A stretch of 64,000 bases of DNA from Thiotrichaceae bacterium (GTDB lineage: Bacteria > Pseudomonadota > Gammaproteobacteria > Beggiatoales > Beggiatoaceae), in the NCBI GenBank assembly GCA_026991885.1, contig JALXAQ010000100.1:1-64000 (forward strand), written 5' to 3'. A program made the position numbers and the translations under genes. A model generated the notes under the pieces. The model was not told where the DNA came from. It saw only the letters and a list, made by a program, of their open reading frames with translations, and ran no database searches. Below, piece after piece: positions 45,948 through 53,765 of this stretch (the first letter of the stretch is position 1; each line of letters starts with the position of its first letter).

Positions 45948-46687
45948 CAGAAAGTTTTATAAAACGGCGCCTGTTTGGGGGATGTGGTAGTTTCTGTCTC
46001 TTCCAACGCTTCAATTTTATTTTGAAGCAGCCTTTCCATGGTTTCAACTATCTTGGCAAAGGCTATGCCTAATTGATCCAACAACTTTTCTAACAAAGTC
46101 GGATCAAGCTGAGATTTGACCAATTGGGTTAACTCATGATTGGGTGCCCACTGTTTTAGTAGGGCATAATGTTTCAGCGCGTTCTGACGATCACCTATCA
46201 AAAAGTGATATAAAGCCATAACACAGGTAAAGGCAGTAAATTCAGAGATATGGAAGACAAGCCGCTGTGAATAAAGCAAATTCAAATCAAACTTACGATT
46301 GAAAATCTCAGGAATTTTTTCTAAGCTTCTATTTCTCAGACAACGGAAGGCATAGTTAGTCTTTGCAAAGAGGTAATCAGGAAATTTCCGATAAATCACC
46401 TCAAGGAGTGCATCCGATTTTTCCACTTGCCCCGTCCGTTCGTAGGCAAGACGCAGGTAATTATAACAAACGGGCAGATTTGGATATTTATCAATCATAT
46501 CGAGTAGGGGCGAAACGGCTTGCAGGGGCTGAGTTTGCGCCAAATGATACAACTCTTTCACCCGTTCTTGAACCGGTTCGGGCAATTGCTTAAGACTTTC
46601 AGGCGGCAATGGCTCATAAGTGATTTGATAATCCAAAGGGATTAATGCTTGTTTTGTGGCATTTTTTGTTCTATTTAAAAAATTCAT
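45947..46687 (-). CDS. TPR-containing protein
   Basis: 246 residues when started at ATG 46687 (MNFLNRTKNATKQALIPLDY); the in-frame upstream ATG lies in an R3 repeat. TPR-like helical pairs occupy ~50-150 (PVCYNYLRLAYERTGQVEKS, YLFAKTNYAFRCLRNRSLEK). No catalytic motif. Coupled to gspM by a one-base overlap, so it may be an accessory of the secretion machinery; no direct support. Confidence 0.7.
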   Translation of the reverse strand: MNFLNRTKNATKQALIPLDYQITYEPLPPESLKQLPEPVQERVKELYHLAQTQPLQAVSPLLDMIDKYPNLPVCYNYLRLAYERTGQVEKSDALLEVIYRKFPDYLFAKTNYAFRCLRNRSLEKIPEIFNRKFDLNLLYSQRLVFHISEFTAFTCVMALYHFLIGDRQNALKHYALLKQWAPNHELTQLVKSQLDPTLLEKLLDQLGIAFAKIVETMERLLQNKIEALEETETTTSPKQAPFYKTF

Positions 46688-47132
46688 AACATTATCGCAA
46701 ATTTTACAGGTTTTTTGTCGGATGACGTCCAAGATAAATCTTGGACTCCTTTAAAAGATGTGTTAATCCTTATCCTAAAGCATCAAAAAAAAATTTTTCT
46801 CATTAACAACATAAAATTTATGTGTTTAGATAAGGACTTAGACAATCAATTCGTTTTCCATCTTATCAAAAAACTTCCTCGAAGTGTTAGTTGTAAAATA
46901 TACGAAAACTGTTGTAAATATGAAAAAGTGTTGTTGTTTTGTCCCCAAAATACCTCAGAGGTCTTATTTACAACAAGTCAAAACCAAAGTCAAAACCAGA
47001 CCTGCCAGGTTAAAACCAAACCTGGCAGGTCAAAGGCACAACTAGACCTGAATTTGACTTTGACCTGGCAGGTTTGGTTTTTAACCTGCCAGGTCTGGTT
47101 TTGAAGTTGACTAAATTATTTTATGCACGTTC
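46688..47132. repeat. Gap with R3 and R5 repeats
   Basis: R3 at 46727-46750. R5 units (ACCTGCCAGGTT and ACCTGGCAGGTC) at 46998-47103, four in inverted pairs. The sequence in between (46760-46980) is AT-rich and has no convincing gene. Confidence 0.65.
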
Positions 47133-48314
47133 CTAAGCAAGCGCACCCTGTAATCTGTCCATCGCTTTTTTCAGATTTTCCATACTGGTTGCAAAGGAAA
47201 TACGCACATAACCGGGACTACCAAAAGCCGAGCCAGGTACCAAAGCCACCCCAGCTTTTTCAATCAAAAATTCGCTCAATTCGACATCTGTTTTCAAACC
47301 TGACCGATTAATGACATTTTGAAAACTAGGGAAAATATAAAATGTCCCCTGACAAGGTTGACACTCTACGCCCTTAATTTTAAGCAAGGATGCTAAGACA
47401 AAATCATGCCGTTCTTTAAAAGTTTTGACCATCTCCTGAATAAAAGATTGATCGCCTTCTAGGGCAGCAAGGGCGGCGTATTGAGAAATCGAAGTCGGAT
47501 TCGAGGTACTTTGCGACTGAATGGTTTTCATTTTTTGTATCAGTTTTTCTGGTCCGCCCGCATATCCGATACGCCACCCTGTCATCGCGTAGGCTTTTGA
47601 TACGCCATTGAGTACAAGGGTGCGCTCATATAAATCAGGGCACATATTGAGAATATTCTTAAAAGGCGCACCTTCCCACAAAATATGCTCATACATATCA
47701 TCAGTCGCCACAATGACTTTAGGATAATTCCTGAGAACCGCGCCTAATTGGGCTAATTCCTCTGGGGTATAATGTACCCCGGTAGGATTCGATGGACTAT
47801 TTATCACAAACAATCGGGTTTTTTCCGTCATTGCGCTTTCCAATTGCTTAGGCGTGATTTTAAAGCCTTGTTGAAGGTTGGCACTGATAATCACCGGTTC
47901 ACCGCCCGCTAATTTGACCATATCAGGATAAGAAACCCAATAGGGTGCGGGAATAATGACTTCATCACCAGGATTAAGCAAGGCTTGTGCCATATTGTAA
48001 AAGCTTTGCTTGCCGCCACAGGATACCAGCACTTGTTTCATGCCGTATTCAAGTTGATTGTCACGGGCAAATTTATTGATAATAGCTTGTTTCAGTGCGG
48101 GAATGCCGTCAACAGGCGTATATCTTGTGTGGCCTTGATTAATAGCCTCCACGGCGGCGGCTTTAATATGATCGGGTGTATCAAAATCAGGCTCTCCTGC
48201 ACCTAAGCCGATAATGTCATGTCCAGCGGCTCGCATTTCGGCGGCGCGGGCTGTGACGGCTAAGGTGGGGGATGGTTTAATGGCTTGAACACGTTGGGCA
48301 ATTTGTAAAGTCAT
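47133..48314 (-). CDS. aspC: Aspartate aminotransferase (class I)
   Basis: PLP enzyme; converts aspartate and 2-oxoglutarate into oxaloacetate and glutamate. 393 residues. GLGAGEPDFDTPDHI, NSPSNPTGVHYT, LVLNGVSKAYAMTGWRIGY (PLP-lysine in GVSKAYAMTGWR) and VPGSAFGSPGYVRIS are class Ib aminotransferase hallmarks. Divergent from uvrB with two small genes between, close to the aspC/uvrB neighbourhood of many gammaproteobacteria. Aspartate versus another substrate is inferred from the family. Confidence 0.93.
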   Translation of the reverse strand: MTLQIAQRVQAIKPSPTLAVTARAAEMRAAGHDIIGLGAGEPDFDTPDHIKAAAVEAINQGHTRYTPVDGIPALKQAIINKFARDNQLEYGMKQVLVSCGGKQSFYNMAQALLNPGDEVIIPAPYWVSYPDMVKLAGGEPVIISANLQQGFKITPKQLESAMTEKTRLFVINSPSNPTGVHYTPEELAQLGAVLRNYPKVIVATDDMYEHILWEGAPFKNILNMCPDLYERTLVLNGVSKAYAMTGWRIGYAGGPEKLIQKMKTIQSQSTSNPTSISQYAALAALEGDQSFIQEMVKTFKERHDFVLASLLKIKGVECQPCQGTFYIFPSFQNVINRSGLKTDVELSEFLIEKAGVALVPGSAFGSPGYVRISFATSMENLKKAMDRLQGALA

Positions 48315-48383
48315 TGTTGATTTCCTTGTCTTTCATTTATTTTCGGCACAATTCTTGTATAAAATAATGGCATTGGTGAGGTA

Positions 48384-48704
48384 CTAGGTAGCAGTGGCAA
48401 AATTTAATGATGTTGCCACAGGTTCATTATTAGATTTTTCTTGTTTTTGTAGATCTTTCAAAAGATCTTGAAACGCCTCTTGACTCATAATACCCCGTTT
48501 ATCAAGAATGTTATATATTGTGCGGTAATTCATTAGTGCAAGGTTTTTCCGATGAGGTAAAATGGGTAAGGTAAATATTGTATCTGTTTCTGGATGGGTA
48601 AAAATATAATAACGGTTATCTACCTCAAGCATTTCAAAGCCTAGCTTTTCTATTAACACACGCTTAATGAGTTGGTAAGAAATTTGAGAGAATCGCTCAG
48701 ACAT
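48384..48704 (-). CDS. Hypothetical protein, possibly HicA-like
   Basis: 106 residues. The middle (LGFEMLEVDNRYYIFTHPE, TIFTLPILPHRKNL, YRTIYNILDKRGIMSQEAFQ) resembles the fold and layout of HicA-type small RNA-binding toxins, but the catalytic His in a GSH motif is not present, so toxin activity is doubtful. Overlaps the upstream DUF4365-like gene by eight bases, so the two are co-translated. Confidence 0.55.
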   Translation of the reverse strand: MSERFSQISYQLIKRVLIEKLGFEMLEVDNRYYIFTHPETDTIFTLPILPHRKNLALMNYRTIYNILDKRGIMSQEAFQDLLKDLQKQEKSNNEPVATSLNFATAT

Positions 48705-49218
48705 AATGCTTTATAACTCCTTTGAATTGCAATAATAAATCATTTTTGTAGTCACGCCATTTGCGTATGGCATCAGAATCTACAATATTTTCTTTATTAA
48801 AATGTACAAAAAAACTTTTTGTCTTAATCAAATTAAGAGATAGTCCATGTTGTTCAAAATAGAATTGTAAATAAAGCCAATACGCTTTATCCTTTTGGGC
48901 ATCAAAAAGTATCAGAATAACGGGCATAGTTTGATTGAACCAAAGTTCAATGTCTTGTTTATCAATTGGAAAAGAAAATTCACCCGATTTTAAGTGATAT
49001 TTTTCAATATTATCTGTCGCTTTCAGTTGAATATACACAACATCGTTTTCGATTTCTCCATTATTATTATAGGTATAAAGTTCAGCATCATAACCATAGT
49101 CTGCGTCAAACTTTTCAAGACTAAAACCCGCTTTGAGCGCGAAAAATTCAACATAATTGAAACTTAAATCGGCAATAACATGTTCCCGTGTTCGACGTTT
49201 TTTCTTATATCGTACCAT
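48697..49218 (-). CDS. DUF4365-like putative PD-(D/E)xK nuclease
   Basis: 173 residues. DYGYDAELYTYNN followed by DVVYIQLKATDN matches the D...(D/E)xK core (D, E, Q-x-K) of restriction-endonuclease-like proteins of the DUF4365 type. The rest (FWLYLQFYF region) is aromatic-rich. No methyltransferase or helicase is adjacent. Coupled by eight bases to the 106-residue protein. The pair may be a small defence or toxin-type unit; this is inference. Confidence 0.65.
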   Translation of the reverse strand: MVRYKKKRRTREHVIADLSFNYVEFFALKAGFSLEKFDADYGYDAELYTYNNNGEIENDVVYIQLKATDNIEKYHLKSGEFSFPIDKQDIELWFNQTMPVILILFDAQKDKAYWLYLQFYFEQHGLSLNLIKTKSFFVHFNKENIVDSDAIRKWRDYKNDLLLQFKGVIKHYV

Positions 49219-49288
49219 TGTTCAGTCTCTCTCGTTTTGAGTTTTTTTGGTCGAGTGGCACTATGAAATTTATCAGAGATAAAAATCC

Positions 49289-50781
49289 ATGTCAAAACAT
49301 TTCCAACTACAATCCAATTTTAAACCAAAAGGCGATCAGCCCCAAGCCATTAAACAATTATTAGCAGGGCTCAGACGAGGCGATCAGCATCAAACGTTAT
49401 TAGGGGTAACAGGCTCAGGCAAAACGTTTACAATAGCGAATGTCATCCAAGCCGTGCAACGCCCAACTTTAATCCTCGCCCCCAATAAAACCTTAGCGGC
49501 ACAATTGTACAGCGAAATGCGCGGATTTTTTCCACACAACGCGGTGGAATATTTTGTCTCTTATTATGATTATTATCAACCTGAAGCCTATATGCCGGCA
49601 TCTGATACTTATATTAAAAAAGATGCCTCTATCAATGCACAAATTGAGCAAATGCGCCTCTCCGCGACAAAAGCCATATTGGAACGCCCTGATGCCATTA
49701 TTGTCGCATCCGTGTCAGCGATTTATGGCTTAGGCGATCCTAATTGGTATATGCAAATGGTATTGCACCTAGTGCGCGGCGAGCAAATTGAACAACGCTT
49801 TATTTTGCGTCGCTTGGCAGACTTGCAATATAGCCGCAATGATATGATATTAGAGCGGAGTACTTATCGAGTACGCGGCGAAGTGATCGACAATAAACGG
49901 GTGGCACGGCATGAACGAATATTTAATAGAACATGGGATAAAAAGCCGTTATTTGCACGCCGATGTCAAGACAATGGAACGAATCGACATTATCCGAGAT
50001 TTGCGTTTAGGCGTATTTGATGTTTTGGTAGGCATTAACTTGCTGCGTGAAGGATTAGACATGCCCGAAGTCTCACTCGTCGCCATCGATTGGACGAGCA
50101 GCGCGTCATATTTATGGACAAGCCATTTTAGATAACAATTTCATCGACAAATATGACTGACAGACAGTCCCAACTTAAAAGTGGCCAAGAGCACTCATCT
50201 GACAACGTGTCGTAAATTTTATTCAAAAAGGAAATTTAAGTCAAGTCAAATTTATCTCAGTACAGTACCGGCAAATTTATTTAAATCATTGATTTATTTG
50301 TAAATTAAAGAGTTATCCCGCTGGTCGCTCCTCTGGAGCGCTACGCATCATTCCAATCAAAAAAAATGACAATAAAAAATTGTCCTGTACTCATAAATAA
50401 AATTTGTATAACCTTTTTTATAGACATGTCTATAAATGTAGATATTTTTATGGACTATACGCAGACACGGTGACAGAGGCGATACAATATGCCATTGATG
50501 AAACCCAACGGCGGCGTACTAAACAAATGGCTTATAATAAAAAACATGGCATCACACCCCAAAGTGTCAAAAAAGCGATCACCGAGATTTTAGAAAAAAC
50601 AAAACCTGCCATTGCAGAAATGGCGGCAGAATATGCAGCCTTATCGCCTGATAAAATTGATCATAAAATTAAACAACTAGAAAAAAAGATGTATGCACAC
50701 GCGGAAAATTTGGAATTTGAAGAAGCGGCTAAACTTCGTGATGAGATTCAACGACTTTCTCAAAATCGCTTGGAAATGTAA
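49289..50781 (+). pseudogene. uvrB: uvrB, internally deleted, frameshifted and interrupted
   Basis: UvrB is the damage-verifying helicase of nucleotide excision repair. The first ~200 codons are intact ([17 protein letters not shown], Walker [19 protein letters not shown], beta-hairpin), ending at RVRGEVID. The next coding piece (NKRVARH, then frameshifted NEYLIEHG...MPEVSLVAI) belongs ~240 residues later in the normal protein. After LVAI ~40 codons including the QTIGRAARN motif are missing, and a ~330-base element (50128-50460) takes their place. The last piece, YADTVTEAIQ...to the UVR domain at 50781, is again in frame. The total cannot encode an active protein. An assembly chimera is a serious alternative. 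Confidence 0.8.
50128..50460. mobile_element. Short non-autonomous element, copy B (in uvrB)
   Basis: Starts TTAGATAACAATTTCATCGA and ends near ATGTAGATATTTTTATGGAC, both shared with copy A at 276-630. Internal blocks GTGGCCAAGAGCACT and the AAGTCAAG segment are also shared; the large hairpin of copy A is absent and other sequence (50264-50400) is found instead. It replaces part of uvrB. No coding region. Confidence 0.55.
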
Positions 50782-50814
50782 AGTGTGCAACATCTTTGAT
50801 ACAATTATGACACC

Positions 50815-50849
50815 AAAAAAAGGCACTACTGACTCAGTGTGGCTTTTTT
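50815..50849 (+). terminator. Possible terminator after uvrB
   Basis: AAAAAAAGGCACT ... AGTGTGGCTTTTTT, an imperfect hairpin with a T-run, 34 bases after the stop codon. Confidence 0.45.
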
Positions 50850-50888
50850 GACAATTTTTAACTTAACAAAAAAAAGAGGATTTATTTC

Positions 50889-51572
50889 ATGCAAAAAATA
50901 TTTGGCGAATTTGAAACTGAACAAGCCAAAAGCCAAGAATTCTTAATTATGGGATTTTCGCCAGATTTAAGCCAACAGCAATGGCGAAACAATGGCTTAT
51001 CAGCGGATTTTTTAGCTGACTACTTGAGCACTTTTTTTCCCCTCAGTGATACTGAGCCCACTACTTTAAAAAGGAAAAAGGAACTCAAAGCAGCCATCAG
51101 CCACATTGCTAACGAATTGTTGGAAAATGCCATGAAGTTTAACGACAAAAATTCTGATTACCCAATAATTCTGCAAGTGCAGTTATATCATGATCACTTG
51201 ACTTTATACATCATCAATAGCATCAGTCCAGAAAGTCTGAAAAACTTTCAATCTTTTTTACCCGAGTTTCTTAACACTGAGCCACAAGAGTTTTATATTC
51301 GTCAGATAAAACGTGCTGAAAAAGATGAGAGCATGATGACATCAAGATTAGGTTTGCTGACGATCATTGATGATTATAATGCCAAACTGGGTTGGAAATT
51401 TGAGACCGTCCAACAAATAGCTAACATAGAAAATGTTAATTCGATACATGAAATATCGAAACCAAGTATTTTAAATAAACTGGCTTTATTCTTGCTACCG
51501 CATAAGATATTAGCTAAATTCCATAAGCTTGAAGTGATTGTTGTGACTACAATGGTCCAATTAACTATTTAG
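50889..51572 (+). CDS. HATPase-like regulatory protein (copy 1)
   Basis: 227 residues. Helix motif ISHIANELLENAMKFND matches the N-box of GHKL/HATPase fold proteins (E-x-x-x-N), and RLGLLTIIDDYNAKLG takes the place of the G2 box. Resembles the anti-sigma-type kinase subunit (SpoIIAB/RsbW-like), and the neighbour is STAS-like. Compared with copy 2 it has ~35 extra residues (IENVNSIHEISKPSILNKLA region) before the last strand IVVTTMVQLTI. First gene of a six-gene operon. Ribosome-binding site AGAGGA upstream. Confidence 0.7.
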   Translation: MQKIFGEFETEQAKSQEFLIMGFSPDLSQQQWRNNGLSADFLADYLSTFFPLSDTEPTTLKRKKELKAAISHIANELLENAMKFNDKNSDYPIILQVQLYHDHLTLYIINSISPESLKNFQSFLPEFLNTEPQEFYIRQIKRAEKDESMMTSRLGLLTIIDDYNAKLGWKFETVQQIANIENVNSIHEISKPSILNKLALFLLPHKILAKFHKLEVIVVTTMVQLTI

Positions 51573-51578
51573 AAAATA

Positions 51579-51602
51579 GGAGTTGGCCAGATTTATCTTG
51601 GA
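51579..51602. repeat. R3 palindrome between genes 1 and 2
   Basis: GGAGTTGGCCAGATTTATCT then TGGA, in the gap between the HATPase-like and STAS-like genes. Confidence 0.7.
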
Positions 51603-51633
51603 TGGTCCAAACTAAAGGATAAAATGGGAAATC

Positions 51634-51975
51634 ATGGAAATTATAACTGAAGAATATAGCATCAAATACGATGTTGAAACGGCGACTATTTATTGGCAAG
51701 GCATTTTACGACTCACTCCCAAGGAGTATAAACCTATCTCGCACTTGTTGAATCAAGTTGTGGCACAACCAACACCTCGTATTACGCTTCATTTACGAGA
51801 ACTCAATATGATCAATAGCTTTGGTATTAGCGTTATAGGACAGTTTGTGAGAGCGGTAGCCAATAAAAAAACTATCCAATTGATCATACAAGGCAATGAG
51901 GATATTGTTTGGCAAACAAAATCGCTGAAAAACTTCCAACGCTTGATGCCCCAATTGCAATTAGAATGGGAATAG
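51634..51975 (+). CDS. STAS-like antagonist protein (copy 1)
   Basis: 113 residues. TLHLRELNMINSFGISVIGQF has the layout of the STAS (anti-anti-sigma) strand-helix with a Ser in the D/N-S-x-G position, the site phosphorylated in SpoIIAA-type proteins. Start MEIITEEYSIKYDVETATIY. Forms a pair with the preceding HATPase-like gene. Copy 2 at 52640 is closely related. Operon gene 2. Confidence 0.7.
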   Translation: MEIITEEYSIKYDVETATIYWQGILRLTPKEYKPISHLLNQVVAQPTPRITLHLRELNMINSFGISVIGQFVRAVANKKTIQLIIQGNEDIVWQTKSLKNFQRLMPQLQLEWE

Positions 51976-51984
51976 CCCGAAATA

Positions 51985-52007
51985 GGAGTCCAAGATTTAT
52001 CTTGGAC
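51985..52007. repeat. R3 palindrome between genes 2 and 3
   Basis: GGAGTCCAAGATTTATCTTG then GAC, in the 62-base gap. Near-consensus R3. Confidence 0.8.
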
Positions 52008-52037
52008 ATCTACCCAAAAAATAAAAGAGGATTTGAT

Positions 52038-52621
52038 ATGGTACAAGTTTTTGGCGCATTTCATAACGACTCGCTCAAAAGCAGAGAATTCTTAAAGTTA
52101 GGATTTTCACCGGGTTCGAGCCCCCTCCAACAACGTTGGCGAAACAATGGCTTATCAGCGGATTTTTTAGCTGACTACTTGACCACTTTTTTTTCAAATG
52201 AGGATATAGAATCCAACGCTTTGAAAAAAAAAAAGCGAAAATAAAAGAATCCGTCAGCTATATTGCCAACGAATTGTTGGAAAATGCGATGAAATTTAAT
52301 GACGAAGCTTCTAATTACCAAGTAACTCTTCAATTTCAATTGTCTAGTGAGCACTTAATCTTACGTGTTACCAACAGCATTCCTCAAAAAAATGTCAATA
52401 ATTTTCAAGTTTTTATCAATGAATTATTGACGAGTGAACCACAAGAATTATATCTTCGTCAGATGAAACGTGCTGAAGAAGATGAGAACATGACAACATC
52501 AGGATTAGGTTTGCTCACGATGATTGATGGTTATAATGCTAAATTAGGTTGGAAATTTGAAACGAGCGAAGAAAATAAAAAAGTTATTATTGTGACAACA
52601 ATGGCACAATTGAGCCTTTAA
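52038..52621 (+). pseudogene. HATPase-like protein, copy 2, split at an 11-A run
   Basis: First part 52038-52244 (MVQVFGAFHNDSLKSREFLK to ALKKKKRK, stop TAA) and second part from ~52235 to 52621 (IKESVSYIANELLENAMKFN ... SGLGLLTMIDGYNAKLG). Together they match copy 1 end to end. The break is at A-run 52224-52234; one more A or two fewer restores the frame. Either a sequencing error, slippage-dependent expression, phase variation or a dead copy. Start ATG 52038 with AGAGG site; the upstream frame is not coding. Operon gene 3. Confidence 0.75.
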
Positions 52622-52639
52622 TTCTTGGAGAACGAATAG

Positions 52640-52981
52640 ATGGAAATTACAACGACAGAATATAGCGTCAAATACGAACCAGAAGAGGACACGATTTATT
52701 TGCAAGGAACTCTGCGACTCAATGGTAAGGAGTATCAACCCATCATGCAATTATTAGAACAAGTGACAGCACTTGAACCCGTTCTGATTAAGCTTAACTT
52801 ACGACAGCTAAAGGCACTTAATAGTTCAGGTATCTCCATGTTAGGAAGATTTGTGTTTGCTATGAATAAGAAACAAAAAATCCAATTAATCTTAGAAGGC
52901 TCTCAAGAGATTGCTTGGCAAGAAAAATGGGGCAAGAATTTTCAACTGTTGATGCCTAGCTTAACCTTAGAATGGGAATAG
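52640..52981 (+). CDS. STAS-like antagonist protein (copy 2)
   Basis: 113 residues, the same length as copy 1 at 51634. KLNLRQLKALNSSGISMLGRF shows the NSSG stretch typical of STAS proteins with the putative phosphorylatable serine. Start MEITTTEYSVKYEPEEDTIY. Nineteen bases after copy 2 of the HATPase-like gene; operon gene 4. Confidence 0.72.
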   Translation: MEITTTEYSVKYEPEEDTIYLQGTLRLNGKEYQPIMQLLEQVTALEPVLIKLNLRQLKALNSSGISMLGRFVFAMNKKQKIQLILEGSQEIAWQEKWGKNFQLLMPSLTLEWE

Positions 52982-52987
52982 TATTTT

Positions 52988-53010
52988 GGAGTCCAAGAGA
53001 AATATTGGAC
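52988..53010. repeat. R3 palindrome between genes 4 and 5
   Basis: GGAGTCCAAGAGAAATATTG then GAC, a diverged R3 copy in the gap before the response regulator. Confidence 0.6.
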
Positions 53011-53042
53011 ATCCAAAACAAAACGACTCAAAGGGGGTCAAA

Positions 53043-53765
53043 GTGTTAAATGCAAAACCCATTACTATACTTATTGTCGATGACAATAAAAATAACCTAT
53101 TCAGTTTGCATAGTCTCATTGAAAAATACTTTAAAAATGTTCAAGTGATTGAGGCTAACAACGGTATAGTCGCTTTAAGTATTCTACTGAGACAGAATGT
53201 GGATTTGATTTTCCTTGATATACAAATGCCACAGATGGATGGTTTTGAAACAGCTAAAATTATCAAAACGCGACAAAAAACACGGCATATTCCGATAGTT
53301 TTTCTAACAGCCGCTTACAAGTCAGCAGACTTCCAAAAAAAAGGTTATGATGTGGGTGCTGTTGATTACTTAACTAAACCCATTGATACCGAACAACTCA
53401 TTGCGAAAATTAGGACCTATTTGCGCTTAATTGAACAAACGGCTCAACAGTTGCTGAATGCACAAAATGAACAAAATGTTCAAGAACGCATTGCTGATAT
53501 TGTTTCAGAAGCCAAGCATTCACTTAAAGAAGATATTGTATTCAAGCGGCAGCAGATAGAATATCTAAAGCGTGAACTCAATACCTCACTCAAGCTGATT
53601 ATTAATTATAATCAAATTCTTGAAACACAAGCCAGTGGCTTAGGGTATAACGAGTTACTATCCGAGATTGAAAAAATTGGCTTAGAGAGTAAACAAATGC
53701 TCGATTTGGTCAAAAAAGTGTTGGATAGCAAATTGAAAGAAAGTGGAGAGTCATTAATAATATGA
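53043..53765 (+). CDS. Response regulator with coiled-coil output
   Basis: About 240 residues from GTG 53043 (preceded by GGGGG and in frame; the upstream TTG lies in a repeat). Receiver: ILIVDDNKNNLFSL, LIFLDIQMPQMDGFETA, VDYLTKPIDTEQL. The output part (residues ~130-240) is a long coiled coil without DNA-binding motif. Its stop overlaps the kinase start by ATGA, so they are coupled. Operon gene 5. Confidence 0.85.
   Translation: MLNAKPITILIVDDNKNNLFSLHSLIEKYFKNVQVIEANNGIVALSILLRQNVDLIFLDIQMPQMDGFETAKIIKTRQKTRHIPIVFLTAAYKSADFQKKGYDVGAVDYLTKPIDTEQLIAKIRTYLRLIEQTAQQLLNAQNEQNVQERIADIVSEAKHSLKEDIVFKRQQIEYLKRELNTSLKLIINYNQILETQASGLGYNELLSEIEKIGLESKQMLDLVKKVLDSKLKESGESLII

Noticed and set aside
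46715-47104. 129-residue plus-strand frame
   Set aside because: Its ends are R3 and R5 repeats and the centre is AT-rich with no recognisable family.
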